Origin: Calditrichia bacterium
Lineage (GTDB): Bacteria > Calditrichota > Calditrichia > Calditrichales > Calditrichaceae
Assembly: GCA_026983775.1 (NCBI GenBank)
Contig: JALSTK010000151.1
Coordinates: forward strand, 1 to 36,100
Length of the DNA: 36,100 nucleotides
Reading direction: 5' to 3'
Shown piece by piece: positions 1 through 8,934 of this stretch (position 1 is the first letter of the stretch; the number at the start of each line of letters is the position of its first letter). Position numbers and translations under genes: made by a program. The notes below the pieces were generated by a model. It was not told the DNA's origin and did not search any database. It saw only the letters and a list, made by a program, of their open reading frames with translations.

Positions 1-36
1 GGGCCGCGACTGATTTCGCGTAAAATCTTATACCCC

Positions 37-1512
37 TTAATTTCCACGCACCATACCCCATTCTTTTAATTGGTACTGTAACCAGCGGCGGGAGACACCC
101 AATATTTCCGCTGCCTTGGTGTTGTTGCCGTTTACCATTTCCAGAGTTTTTAACAGGGCATACTTATTAATTTCCTTCAACGTTTTACCGATAGGCATCC
201 CGGCTTCATTTTTACGCATGTTAAAATGTTCCGCACCGATCACCGACCCACGCGTCAGAATGACGGCTCGTTCCACGGCGTTTTCCAATTCGCGTACATT
301 CCCCGGCCAGTGATAATTCTGCAAATCACGAATAGCTTCCGGAGAGATGCGCTTAATATTTCTCTTGTTTTTCTGAGCATATATATTTAAAAAATGTGTG
401 CACAGCAAAGGGATGTCTTCTCTGCGTTCGCGCAGGGGCGGCATTTTAATTTCGATCACATTAAGACGGAAAAACAGGTCTTCCCGGAAGGTTCCCTTTT
501 GTACCTCTTCCCACAAATCCTTATTTGTAGCCGATAGAATACGTACATTAACTTTGCGTGTTTGGTTTTCACCGACGCGCTTTACTTCTCCTTCCTGAAG
601 GACCCGTAGTAATTTAGTCTGGACATTCATACGGATATCGGCAATTTCATCAAGAAAAACAGTTCCCTTATGCGCTTCTTCGAAGAGGCCCGCTTTATTT
701 TCCGTAGCACCGGTAAAAGCTCCCTTTTTATGACCAAAGAGCTCACTCTCCAGCAGATTTTCGGCCAGACTACCGCAAAAGACCGGAATAAAGGGCTGAG
801 TACGGCGTGAAGAATGGACATGCAAAGCACGGGCTACTAATTCCTTTCCCGTCCCGCTTTCGCCGGTGATCAGCACCGATGCGGTAGAATCCGCCACATC
901 CCGGATCAGTTCGAATATCTGCACCATGGGTTCGCTTTTCCCAATGATTTCCGGGAATAACTGGCCGGCGTTCATCTGCCGTTTCAGCAACTTATTTTCG
1001 GATTGAAGCGTTGCCATTAAACGAGCATTATGAATAGCAATGGCGGCCTGTCCGGCAAAAGCCTTTAGAAAAGTTAAGCTGTCCTCATCAAATTGGTGGC
1101 TGGCCACCCGGCTATCCACATAAATCGCGCCCAACAGATGATTATTCAATTTGATGGGAGTACACATCACCGATTTGATTTGTTGGACAACGATGCTTTC
1201 CGCACCGGCAAAACGCCGGTCTGTTTGTGCATCGAGGCTGAGTACGGCCTGGCTACTTTCCAGAACCCGATTGACCACACTGGTGGAAAGCTCACGAATG
1301 GAAGCTATCGTTTTTCTGCTGATATTACGGGCGGTTACCAGCTCAAAACCGCTTCTATCCCGATCCCCCTGGAGTAAAATGAAACCGCGCTCTGCTTCCA
1401 GAGTTTCCAACAAAAGGTCCATAATCCTTTCCAGAAGGGCATCGGTTTCGTGAACGGTATTAATTTCTTCACTGATTTGCAATAAGGATTCATACGGATT
1501 TTTTAGCGACAT
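37..1512 (-). CDS. Sigma-54-dependent transcriptional activator, GAF - AAA+ - Fis HTH
   Basis: A bacterial enhancer-binding protein of 491 aa that would use ATP hydrolysis to open sigma-54 RNA polymerase complexes in the cytoplasm. Residues about 15-165 form a GAF sensor domain. The AAA+ domain (about 187-425) has Walker A GESGTGKE (217-224), the sigma-54 contact loop GAFTGA (264-269), Walker B GTVFLDEI (283-290) and an arginine-finger region FREDLFFRL (342-350). The C-terminus (about 444-487) is a Fis-type helix-turn-helix (TKAAEILGVSRRWLQYQLKE). There is no receiver domain, so control is probably by a ligand or redox state sensed by GAF rather than phosphorylation (inference). The ATG at 1512 has an AGGAG site 5 nt upstream, overlapping the end of the preceding lipoprotein gene 13 nt away, so the two are probably cotranscribed. 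I saw no obvious -24/-12 promoter nearby to name its target. Confidence 0.95.
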   Translation of the reverse strand: MSLKNPYESLLQISEEINTVHETDALLERIMDLLLETLEAERGFILLQGDRDRSGFELVTARNISRKTIASIRELSTSVVNRVLESSQAVLSLDAQTDRRFAGAESIVVQQIKSVMCTPIKLNNHLLGAIYVDSRVASHQFDEDSLTFLKAFAGQAAIAIHNARLMATLQSENKLLKRQMNAGQLFPEIIGKSEPMVQIFELIRDVADSTASVLITGESGTGKELVARALHVHSSRRTQPFIPVFCGSLAENLLESELFGHKKGAFTGATENKAGLFEEAHKGTVFLDEIADIRMNVQTKLLRVLQEGEVKRVGENQTRKVNVRILSATNKDLWEEVQKGTFREDLFFRLNVIEIKMPPLRERREDIPLLCTHFLNIYAQKNKRNIKRISPEAIRDLQNYHWPGNVRELENAVERAVILTRGSVIGAEHFNMRKNEAGMPIGKTLKEINKYALLKTLEMVNGNNTKAAEILGVSRRWLQYQLKEWGMVRGN

Positions 1513-1525
1513 GGCTGCTCCTTGC

Positions 1526-2545
1526 TCACAATATTTGAAATACGCCCTCTCTCGATTGACTGCTGTTGCCGAAGGTATCCTGAATGGTTAGGGTCCAGAA
1601 ATAGTCACCCGCAGGAAGGGTGGAACGATAAAGCCAATCCGTTTGCTGATTAGAAATACCATCGATTGTTTCGACGGAAGTTGCGATTCCGGCATTAATG
1701 GCATAAATATCGATACGCAAGTTATATTCAAAAGGCAATGGAGTCAGATCCCAGCGGAAATGGATGGAATCGGCCGGAACGGATTCCAGTTCAACCGGGC
1801 TTAACAGTACTGCTGTTTTTTCAATAACACGAGCCGGATACAGCCCTTCGGAATGCACCGTGGCACCCGGCTTATCTTCGGCTGTTAAATAAACCGGATA
1901 TCCCAATAAATCTTGCAAAGACGTTATATTTAATGACTTGTTAAAAATATTTTTCTTAAAACGACCGGCTTTTGAATCCGGATCAAGGGTATCGGCAAAT
2001 GCCGTGTAGGGTATTTCGCAGCGCACCCCTTTTAAATCGGCCAGGCCGTCCGGATCGTTCACTTCTGCCGTTACTTGCAAATAATACACATCTTCCAATG
2101 GAAACCAGCGGGCAATATAGTGGGTGGTTACCGAATGACTCACAAAATGCGGTAAGCCGTTTAATGTAAAGTTAAGCGATGTATTAGCAAAAACCTGAAG
2201 ATGTAAAGAGTCTTTCTGAAATCGGTCTGAAGAGCAATAAATAGTATAGTCCCCTGCTTCAATCCCCTGGATACGGAAAGTACCATCTGCTGCGGACAGG
2301 CCGATAGAAGTACCGGGCTTCAGCCACACCAGTGCACCGTCAATCGGCATATGGGGTGCATAATAGGTTTGCACGACTCCGCTTACTTCAAATCCTGTTC
2401 TACCCTGGGCCGGATCAAGGGGATTATCGTGAGGAACATCGTTCAGACAGGATGATAAAAATAAGGCTGCCAGTAACAAAATTGCGCCAAGCCGTTGTGT
2501 ATATCCTTTTCCCGGATGCAATCGATCTCTACTCTGTTGTTTCAT
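1526..2545 (-). CDS. Lipoprotein with carboxypeptidase-regulatory-like and FN3-like domains
   Basis: Envelope lipoprotein of unknown function, 339 aa from the chosen start. The signal sequence ends in the lipobox LSSC (Cys about residue 33). The next segment (about 48-115) looks like a CarboxypepD_reg/transthyretin-like beta-sandwich (SGVV.TYYAPHMPIDGALVWL, DGTFRIQGIEAGDYTIY). The C-terminal about 90 residues look like a fibronectin-III-type repeat (PADSIHFRWDL, LPAGDYFWTLTIQDTFGN). An upstream in-frame ATG at 2611 exists, but starting at 2545 puts the hydrophobic segment at a normal distance from the N-terminus; neither start has a strong Shine-Dalgarno. It is the first gene of a likely operon with the sigma-54 activator, so it may be the surface component of the process that regulator controls (inference). 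Confidence 0.8.
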   Translation of the reverse strand: MKQQSRDRLHPGKGYTQRLGAILLLAALFLSSCLNDVPHDNPLDPAQGRTGFEVSGVVQTYYAPHMPIDGALVWLKPGTSIGLSAADGTFRIQGIEAGDYTIYCSSDRFQKDSLHLQVFANTSLNFTLNGLPHFVSHSVTTHYIARWFPLEDVYYLQVTAEVNDPDGLADLKGVRCEIPYTAFADTLDPDSKAGRFKKNIFNKSLNITSLQDLLGYPVYLTAEDKPGATVHSEGLYPARVIEKTAVLLSPVELESVPADSIHFRWDLTPLPFEYNLRIDIYAINAGIATSVETIDGISNQQTDWLYRSTLPAGDYFWTLTIQDTFGNSSQSREGVFQIL

Positions 2546-2618
2546 CCTGTGCAAAATACGGAAATTATGCAGAAAATGCACAATTAATTTAAGCCTTAAC
2601 CCGGGATTCATTGTTCAC

Positions 2619-2633
2619 CCGGAAGTATTCCGG
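2619..2633. promoter_or_regulatory. Small perfect dyad upstream of the lipoprotein gene
   Basis: CCGGAA-GTA-TTCCGG is a perfect 6-bp dyad with a 3-nt centre. It lies 74 nt upstream of the chosen lipoprotein start, in the spacer to the next gene. It could be an operator or a short hairpin; no T-run follows on either strand, so it is not a terminator. Function unknown. Confidence 0.3.
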
Positions 2634-2774
2634 TCGGTTCTAACGGTGGAACACCATTAGAAAAATTCAAAAACTACCCGCAGGAGGATTTCTCGCCCGG
2701 ATGATGCCGTTATTATAGCCGGTTCTTTATATTCGGCAAACTAATTTGGCCGCGAATAACCCGTTCGCTTAAAA

Positions 2775-4169
2775 TTAGAAATCCAGTTCAAAATGATCGC
2801 CGAACTTGGGAATTACCGTCTCCCAGTTCAGCTCCTGACGGATATGTTCGGCCATAGCTTGTGAAGCTTCGGGCTCACCGTGGACGATGAACGTTTTTTT
2901 CGGTTTCTTATTAAATGCTTTCAGCCAGGCAATGATTTCCTGATAATCGCCATGACCCGAAAAACCCGAAATACTTTCCACCCGGGCCCGGACAGGCACT
3001 TTCTGGCCGTGAATCTTGACTTCCGGTTTTCCTTCCAAAATGGTACGTCCACGCGTACCTTTAGCCTGATAACCGATAAATAAAACCGTATTTTGACTCT
3101 CGGGCAGGCGATAGGCCAGATGATGTAAAATACGTCCGCCGGTAACCATGCCGCTGGCCGAAATGATTATGGCTTTTTCCGAGACGCGGTTGATAGCCTT
3201 GGATTCGTCTACCGTCTTGCAAATATGCAATTCTTCGGGTCGAAAGATATTTTCCCCTGCCAGACGTTTTTTGCGGGCCGTCAGATTTAGATCGTTGATC
3301 CGTCCCTCAAATATCTCCGTGGCTCTAATCGCCATAGGGGAGTCCAGATAGACCGGCATGACCGGAATTTTATTATCTTTCTCCATTTCGCGGATGGCGT
3401 ACAAAATGGTCTGGGTTCGTCCAACCGAAAAAGAAGGAATGATAAGTACACCGCGCCTGCGGTAACTTTCATTAATTACCTTTTCCAATTCTTCATAGGG
3501 ATCATTATCTTCATGCAAACGATCCCCATAAGTCGATTCAAGGATCAAATAATCCACATTGTAAACCTGTACCGGTTCCCGCAGTACGGGTCGATCGGGC
3601 CTTCCGAAATCTCCGCTGAACAGTATTTTTTTACTGCTTCTACCGTCAATACGTTTTATATCAATAAAAGAAGAGCCTAAAATATGCCCGGCATCCTTAA
3701 ATTTAATCCGCACCGAATTGTTAAGGTACATTTCGTATCCGTAATGAACCGGCTGAAAAAGTTTCATGGCTTTTTCAGCGTCATCCACGGTATACAGGGG
3801 CAGAGCCGGTTTATGTTTTGAATATCCGCGCTTGTTGGCCCATTTGGCATCTTCCTCCTGCAGATGGGCGCTATCGTGCAACATCACTTCGCACAGGTCG
3901 CGGGTGGCATAGGTACAGTGCACCTGGCCCTGAAATCCTTCATTAACGAATCGCGGCAAATAGCCGGTATGATCGATATGAGCATGAGTTAAAAACACCT
4001 TGTCAAAATCATAGGGGGCAGTGGGAAAAGGCTCCCAATTACGTAATCGGTTCTCTTTAAGACCCTGAAACATGCCGCAGTCAATTAAATATTTTTTGCC
4101 GTCGAGTTCCAACTGGTGCCTGGAACCGGTTACCGTGCCGACTGCACCCCAAAAAGTAATTGTTGCCAT
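2775..4169 (-). CDS. MBL-fold beta-CASP ribonuclease-like hydrolase
   Basis: A 464-aa metallo-beta-lactamase-fold protein with a beta-CASP insertion and RNA-specificity (RMMBL) C-terminus, a group that includes RNase J/CPSF-73-like nucleases. Metal-ligand motifs are visible: THAHIDH (61-67), GHILGSS (161-167), SGDFGR (185-190). beta-CASP motif A is ESTYGD (211-216), motif B SGHGD (404-408), motif C VHGEPEA (429-435). Likely role is endo- or exonucleolytic RNA processing in the cytoplasm; the substrate cannot be read from sequence. Length and motif set match the YSH1-type bacterial family. The ATG at 4169 has a good AGGAG site. The gene stands alone: 145 nt separate it from the upstream hydrolase gene. 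Confidence 0.93.
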   Translation of the reverse strand: MATITFWGAVGTVTGSRHQLELDGKKYLIDCGMFQGLKENRLRNWEPFPTAPYDFDKVFLTHAHIDHTGYLPRFVNEGFQGQVHCTYATRDLCEVMLHDSAHLQEEDAKWANKRGYSKHKPALPLYTVDDAEKAMKLFQPVHYGYEMYLNNSVRIKFKDAGHILGSSFIDIKRIDGRSSKKILFSGDFGRPDRPVLREPVQVYNVDYLILESTYGDRLHEDNDPYEELEKVINESYRRRGVLIIPSFSVGRTQTILYAIREMEKDNKIPVMPVYLDSPMAIRATEIFEGRINDLNLTARKKRLAGENIFRPEELHICKTVDESKAINRVSEKAIIISASGMVTGGRILHHLAYRLPESQNTVLFIGYQAKGTRGRTILEGKPEVKIHGQKVPVRARVESISGFSGHGDYQEIIAWLKAFNKKPKKTFIVHGEPEASQAMAEHIRQELNWETVIPKFGDHFELDF

Positions 4170-4314
4170 AATTCGCTCCTGTTGAGAAATTATTCTTAAT
4201 CCGATTATTCACGAATGGGTTCCGCGTTTCAATCAATACTGAAGGTAGAAAAATCAGATGAAAGGCTTTATCGGATTTATCCTTCAAAAACCTGCATCCG
4301 CAACCGGTTTACTT

Positions 4315-5706
4315 TTAGTTCCTTAAATACACTCTTAACCGAGCATCGGAAAGCAATGGTCTTAACTGTGGAATTTGCCAAATCTTCTGTTGCTCGTCTA
4401 TTCCCAATTTAAAACTTTGAAGAAGCGATTCAACGGCCCGTTCCCGTTCACCTCTTAATATATCCAGCCAGGCCGATAAATAGTAACGATCCGCATTGCT
4501 CGCGTCCACCAGTTTGTAAACATCCAGATAGCACCCGGCTGCCTTAAGTTGATGCTTTTTTAAGGCCTGTTCGCCGGATAGATAACAATACAGACTCAGA
4601 AAAGCGAGCAAGCGCCGATGCATCCGATTCGATTGAAAATCGGCCGTATGGGAATGTAAACGCTTTACCTGCCCTTTCCACCAGGAAAGACTTTTTGCCG
4701 AAAAGGCACTCTGAAAGGTTTGTCTCGATGTAAACTCCGCTTGCTGCAGTTCGTTATCTCTCTTTACAGCCCGGAGATAGGCCGGGGAATGAAGCAACGT
4801 ATTCAAATCTTGCTCGAATCCGCTCACATCGCTAAGCCCTTCCAGGAAGGCAATGGCAAGCCGCTCTTCCCGGCCCGCTTCGTCCCACAGTCTCTTTTTC
4901 TTCCATTCTTCGATTTTCTTTCGTTCTCTATCCGCAAAATTATCCACAGACTCGCTCTCCCTCAGAACCTGGCCGTCCCTCATGGCATTAAATTCCAGCC
5001 ACAGAAATCCCTTATCCATCACTTCCGGCTCCGGCCAGCCATGCTTGCCTTCAAACAAGAGCAAAACATGACGCAAGGGCGTTTTATCAAGTGCACGATT
5101 CAGTTGAATCATCTCCCAGTAATTGAAGTCCGACCGACCGACCATGCCCATGTAATCGAACCTTCTCTGCAAAGGTTGCCGATTCGAGGGGAAGCCGGCG
5201 GCACAGCCGATCACTCCCTTAATATCCGCATGTTGCATGGCCGTTAATACAGCCGTGCGCGCACCACCCGAAAAGCCCAGCACATACTTTCGTAAGGGGT
5301 TTAAATGAAATCGGGTTGCCGTGTCCCGGAAAAGCAAATTGATCAGTCGTTGCTGTTCCCGGCCACTCTGCCCATTTTTAATGGCGTTGGAGCCGATCAG
5401 CAGATATCCGTATTTTTCCGCCAGAGGCGAATAGCGTTTTACCGGCAAAGCGCCCCGGGCGTGAGCATCAAAACAATACAATACCGGCCATTTCTTTTGT
5501 ATATAGTAATCTTTGGGCAGATACAGAGCAAATGACTGAGAAGGATCATTCTCACAGCTCAATTTTGTAATGATTTTCCCTGCTTCCGTCCGGCTTGGTT
5601 GCGGTTTTTCTTTTGGAAGCGGTTTCTTCGCAGATTTGCAGGAAAACACCATATAAGATAAGCCGATTAAAATGAGAACTATTTGTTTTTTCGAGAAATT
5701 CATCAT
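4315..5706 (-). CDS. Lipoprotein alpha/beta-hydrolase with C-terminal helical region
   Basis: A predicted surface or periplasmic serine hydrolase of 463 aa. The N-terminus is a lipoprotein signal with lipobox VFSC (Cys23), followed by a Lys/Pro-rich linker. The alpha/beta-hydrolase part (about 45-240) resembles the PHB-depolymerase/esterase D group: strand PVLYCFDAHA (74-83), nucleophile elbow GFSGGA (144-149, Ser146), and a plausible catalytic His222 in EGKHGWPEPE; Asp193 in GRSDFNYWE may be the acid. The remaining about 220 residues are helical and TPR-like, for example a segment rich in LxxxxLDxYKL patterns. Substrate unknown. Start: ATG at 5706, with weak purine-rich sequence upstream; the second codon is also ATG. 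Confidence 0.85.
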   Translation of the reverse strand: MMNFSKKQIVLILIGLSYMVFSCKSAKKPLPKEKPQPSRTEAGKIITKLSCENDPSQSFALYLPKDYYIQKKWPVLYCFDAHARGALPVKRYSPLAEKYGYLLIGSNAIKNGQSGREQQRLINLLFRDTATRFHLNPLRKYVLGFSGGARTAVLTAMQHADIKGVIGCAAGFPSNRQPLQRRFDYMGMVGRSDFNYWEMIQLNRALDKTPLRHVLLLFEGKHGWPEPEVMDKGFLWLEFNAMRDGQVLRESESVDNFADRERKKIEEWKKKRLWDEAGREERLAIAFLEGLSDVSGFEQDLNTLLHSPAYLRAVKRDNELQQAEFTSRQTFQSAFSAKSLSWWKGQVKRLHSHTADFQSNRMHRRLLAFLSLYCYLSGEQALKKHQLKAAGCYLDVYKLVDASNADRYYLSAWLDILRGERERAVESLLQSFKLGIDEQQKIWQIPQLRPLLSDARLRVYLRN

Positions 5707-5835
5707 GATTTATCCGCTTAAAAATTCACCAAAAGTTAATCAATAAAGTGAAGAGTTCAAAATCTGTTCTTAAACCGGATAGGGGCTGCAGGGACCAAAC
5801 CTTTTAATGCTTATCCGAAATGATCGCAGAGATGT

Positions 5836-5864
5836 TTGCATTTTAGCTTTTAATTTAAGATATT
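5836..5864 (+). promoter_or_regulatory. Possible rsmE promoter
   Basis: TTGCAT (5836-5841) and GATATT (5859-5864) are separated by exactly 17 nt. If real, transcription would begin about 7 nt later, almost at the rsmE ATG (5872). The same -10-like hexamer and spacing is seen before metF. Weak consensus match, so low confidence. Confidence 0.3.
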
Positions 5865-5871
5865 TTATGCC

Positions 5872-6570
5872 ATGGAACTTTTCTATGCCTCTACCGACAA
5901 CATCAATAACAATGAAATAGTTTTAGACGATTTTGAGGCCAGGCATGCCTCGCAGGTATTACGAAAAACCGTGGGCGATTCGATAACAGTTACCGATGGA
6001 GCAGGCCATGTGTATCGGACAACGGTTTCAAGCCAAAATCCCTTCCGCCTGAAAATAGAAGACAAACGGCATCAACCTCAGCAGGAACCTTTTATCGCTT
6101 TGGCGGTGGGCTTTATCCGCCCCAATCGCCTGGAATTTATTCTGGAGAAAGGGACCGAGCTGGGTGTGAATCATTTTTATTTACTTCGTACCGAATACGC
6201 CAATTATGCAAGCCGGAATCTAAGCCGGTTTCATAAGGTACTGCGTCAGGCTATTAAACAGAGTCAGCGCTATTATTTACCCCATTTGCAGATATTTTCA
6301 TCTCTCGAAGATTTTTTAAACAGCGCTCCTCCTTTTGAAATTCGGATTGCTGCCATTGATGCCGGATTTCCCTCTCTTGGCAACAGCATGGATAGAAAAG
6401 GCCGGTCGTATCTGTTGATGATCGGGCCCGAAGGAGGTTTAAGCAAGAAGGAAGTGGCTCTTTTAAAAGACTCCGATTTCACTCTGGTCTCTCTGAACAG
6501 CCACCGTTTACGTGCAGAGACAGCTGCAATTAGTGGTATTGCCATTATTCAACAATACATTCATCCGTAA
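5872..6570 (+). CDS. rsmE: 16S rRNA m3U1498 methyltransferase RsmE
   Basis: SPOUT-class methyltransferase that uses S-adenosylmethionine to methylate N3 of U1498 in 16S rRNA of the 30S subunit. At 232 aa it has the family length. The N-terminal PUA-like part contains RHASQVLRK (24-32). The SPOUT knot is marked by LEKGTELGV (91-99), IGPEGGLS (184-191) and SLNSHRLRAETA (207-218), the last corresponding to the family LG.RILRxETA motif. No Shine-Dalgarno precedes the ATG, and the candidate promoter ends only about 8 nt before it, so the mRNA may be leaderless (inference). The HIT-family gene follows after 16 nt and is probably cotranscribed. Confidence 0.95.
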   Translation: MELFYASTDNINNNEIVLDDFEARHASQVLRKTVGDSITVTDGAGHVYRTTVSSQNPFRLKIEDKRHQPQQEPFIALAVGFIRPNRLEFILEKGTELGVNHFYLLRTEYANYASRNLSRFHKVLRQAIKQSQRYYLPHLQIFSSLEDFLNSAPPFEIRIAAIDAGFPSLGNSMDRKGRSYLLMIGPEGGLSKKEVALLKDSDFTLVSLNSHRLRAETAAISGIAIIQQYIHP

Positions 6571-6586
6571 CAAAGGAGGGTACAAG

Positions 6587-6937
6587 TTGGGACATGAGGA
6601 CTGTGTATTCTGCCAGGTACTTGAAAAGAAATTACCCGGCAAAGTCGAATACGAAGATGATGACCTGGCTGTTATTTGGGATATCAACCCCCAGGCCCCG
6701 ACCCATTTATTGATCATTCCCAAGAAGCATATTGCCAGACTATCTGAAGTAGAGGATGATGATTCAGATCTGTTGTGCAAAATGATGATCGTGGCCAAAG
6801 AGATGGCCCGGAAACTTCATCTGGAAAAAGATGGGTTCCGCCTGGTGATCAATGATGGGCGTATTGCCGGTCAAACCATATTTCATCTGCACATGCATTT
6901 ACTCAGTGGTCGTCGCCTGATGTGGCCACCGGGTTAA
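6587..6937 (+). CDS. HIT-family (HINT-like) nucleotide hydrolase, TTG start
   Basis: A cytoplasmic histidine-triad protein of 116 aa, expected to hydrolyse AMP-lysine/phosphoramidate or related nucleotide conjugates. It has the HINT N-terminus DCVFC (zinc-binding Cys6/Cys9 in many homologues), WDINPQAPTHLLIIPKKH (31-48) and the catalytic triad HLHMH (100-104), ending in RRLMWPPG as in typical HINT proteins. An open frame extends upstream to 6512 inside rsmE, but the real start is very probably TTG at 6587: it is preceded by AAAGGAGGG ending 6 nt before it and gives the standard family N-terminus. The gene is 16 nt behind rsmE and ends just before a strong terminator. Confidence 0.93.
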   Translation: MGHEDCVFCQVLEKKLPGKVEYEDDDLAVIWDINPQAPTHLLIIPKKHIARLSEVEDDDSDLLCKMMIVAKEMARKLHLEKDGFRLVINDGRIAGQTIFHLHMHLLSGRRLMWPPG

Positions 6938-6947
6938 TCTTTAACAT

Positions 6948-6975
6948 AAAAAAGCCCCGCTTAAGGGGCTTTTTT
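6948..6975. terminator. Bidirectional Rho-independent terminator
   Basis: AGCCCC-GCTTAA-GGGGCT is a perfect GC-rich stem, flanked by six A on the left and six T on the right that extend the pairing. It sits between the convergent HIT gene (+) and S9 peptidase gene (-), and its A/T flanks suit termination from both sides. Confidence 0.9.
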
Positions 6976-7002
6976 ATTAAAGTCTGTTGCGAAAAATCAA
7001 CG

Positions 7003-8934
7003 CTATTGTTTTGCCTTTTCCCGGGTCTGAAGCCTTCCCCCGAGATGGGCGGCCAAAAATTTCTCCATGGCCGAGTAAAAATCAAAACGGTTTTCCTCGT
7101 TATGAAAACCATGGCCCTCATTATCCTTGACCATGTATTCCACTTCAATCCCCCGTTTCTTAAGGGCATCTACCATCTGATCGGATTCCGCCTTGTTTAC
7201 ACGGGGATCATTAGCGCCCTGGGCAATAAACAGAGGCACTTTGATCTGATCGGCGTGCAGGGCCGGTGAGGCAGAGGCCAGCAGCTCTTTGTCCTTAGCC
7301 GGATCGCCGACCATTTCATGGAACATATCGAGATAGGGTTTCCAATAGGGTGGAATGGTATTCATAAAGGTGAACAAATTGGAAACACCCACATAATCGA
7401 CGGCACAGCAATAAAGATCCGGTGTGAAAGTGACCCCGGCCAGGGTGGCATAACCGCCGTAGGAACCTCCGTAAATGGCAATTTTCTTCGGATTAGCGAT
7501 CCCTTCGCTGATCAGCCATTTAACGCCGTCGGTAATATCATCTTGCATGGTTTTGCCCCATTCCTTAAAACTGATCTCCCAAAAATGACGACCATATCCG
7601 GTAGAACCCCGAAAATTCATCTGTAAGACGGCATAACCCCGATTCGCCAGAAACTGTACTTCCGGGTTGAATCCCCATGAATCCCGGTACCAGGGTCCGC
7701 CATGCGGATTCACCACAACCGGCAGATTTTTAGCTTCTACCCCTTTGGGCAGGGTCAGGTACCCATGAATCGTCAAACCATCCCGGCTTTTATACTGAAT
7801 AGGTTTCATATCCGCCATATATTCTTCTTTCAGCCAGGGACTCACATCCACTAATTTTTTGAAGTCTTTGCTATTCCGATCATAAAAATAATAAGCTCCA
7901 CGGGTTTTATCGCTATACGTACGAACTAATACCTTATCCTCGTTCTTGTTCATGCTGGTAACTACAATTTCATAACCGGGTAATTGTTTTTGCAGCTCTT
8001 TCTGCAATTGCTTCCGCTGTTCGTCGAAAAAGTGATAGTGCCGTTTATCGGTTACGAAACTCACTCCTGTAATTACTTTTCGTTTTTTCGATTTGAGAAG
8101 GGTACTGACATCGACTTCCGGATTTTGATAGATTACTTCCAGCTTTTTGGCCCGGGGAACATCGAATTTTACAATCGCCGTCTTATCCCGCCCCAGATTA
8201 GAAGCGGCATAAACCACTTCTTTATTATCCCAGGTAAAAAACAGCGGGGATAATTCCTCCTTGAAATTGGGCGTCAAAACCGTTTTAAAGGGTTGATCTT
8301 CGGAAGCTCTGTAAAGAAGACTGGTGTTCACTCCGTCGGTGGTTGTAGCAATACGAATTTTACCGTCCCAATCGGTTACCCAGGAGGAAATATTGCCGGG
8401 ATTCTGAGCGACCATTTTCATATCGCCTGTATTGACATTAATACGGTAAGCGTCGAAAACCCGCTTATCCCGTTTATTCATCTGAATGATCATTTCATCG
8501 GGATTATCTTCCAGATCATCCACCAGCCCGACCCGCACCTTATCGAAGGGAGTCAAAACCTTTGGATTCGAACCGTCGATATTGACTGCATACAATTTAA
8601 AATTTTCGTCACCGCCCTTATCCTGAACATACACGACCCGTTCATTATTGGCCCAGGCGAATCCGGCGATATCCCTTTTGGTGGCATCCGTAATGCGTTT
8701 GGCCTGATCTTCACCGATTTTTTGGACATACACATTTAAGCGTTTCTGCCAGGGTTGTAAAAAAGCCAAATGCTCGCCGTCCGGGGAAAGCTGAAAAGAA
8801 ACTTTGGTAGGATTGCGGAAAAAATCCTTCATAGGAATCAGGGGCGGAACCTGATTTTTCTTCTGTCCTGTACAGGCGAGCAGCGTTAAAAACAGACTTG
8901 CCGTCAGGGTTACTACTAACAATCTCTTAAACAT
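7003..8934 (-). CDS. S9-family prolyl-oligopeptidase-like peptidase (lipoprotein)
   Basis: A 643-aa serine peptidase of the acylaminoacyl/dipeptidyl-peptidase branch of family S9, cleaving short peptides outside the inner membrane. The N-terminal signal ends in lipobox LLAC (Cys21). Residues about 35-360 form the beta-propeller gate domain with blades such as SPDGEHLAFLQP and FAWANNERVVYV. The C-terminal alpha/beta-hydrolase domain (about 385-640) carries the catalytic triad: Ser491 in GGSYGGYA, Asp576 in GANDPRVN, His608 in EGHGFHNEENR; HGGPWYRDSWGF is the oxyanion region. The ATG at 8934 has an AAAGGAGG site. Monocistronic, with its own terminator. A role in scavenging peptides from the C25 proteases nearby is possible but not shown by linkage alone. 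Confidence 0.93.
   Translation of the reverse strand: MFKRLLVVTLTASLFLTLLACTGQKKNQVPPLIPMKDFFRNPTKVSFQLSPDGEHLAFLQPWQKRLNVYVQKIGEDQAKRITDATKRDIAGFAWANNERVVYVQDKGGDENFKLYAVNIDGSNPKVLTPFDKVRVGLVDDLEDNPDEMIIQMNKRDKRVFDAYRINVNTGDMKMVAQNPGNISSWVTDWDGKIRIATTTDGVNTSLLYRASEDQPFKTVLTPNFKEELSPLFFTWDNKEVVYAASNLGRDKTAIVKFDVPRAKKLEVIYQNPEVDVSTLLKSKKRKVITGVSFVTDKRHYHFFDEQRKQLQKELQKQLPGYEIVVTSMNKNEDKVLVRTYSDKTRGAYYFYDRNSKDFKKLVDVSPWLKEEYMADMKPIQYKSRDGLTIHGYLTLPKGVEAKNLPVVVNPHGGPWYRDSWGFNPEVQFLANRGYAVLQMNFRGSTGYGRHFWEISFKEWGKTMQDDITDGVKWLISEGIANPKKIAIYGGSYGGYATLAGVTFTPDLYCCAVDYVGVSNLFTFMNTIPPYWKPYLDMFHEMVGDPAKDKELLASASPALHADQIKVPLFIAQGANDPRVNKAESDQMVDALKKRGIEVEYMVKDNEGHGFHNEENRFDFYSAMEKFLAAHLGGRLQTREKAKQ

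Noticed and set aside
4720-5247. 175-residue plus-strand frame opposite the lipoprotein hydrolase
   Set aside because: Shadow frame of a gene with a clear lipobox and GFSGG motif; no supporting signals of its own.
6512-6586. Upstream extension of the HIT gene inside rsmE
   Set aside because: Same bases encode the conserved end of RsmE; a strong ribosome site and the standard HINT N-terminus fix the start at TTG 6587.
8560-8580. tRNA-like GATTCGAACC word
   Set aside because: It lies inside the S9 peptidase gene and no cloverleaf can be drawn around it.
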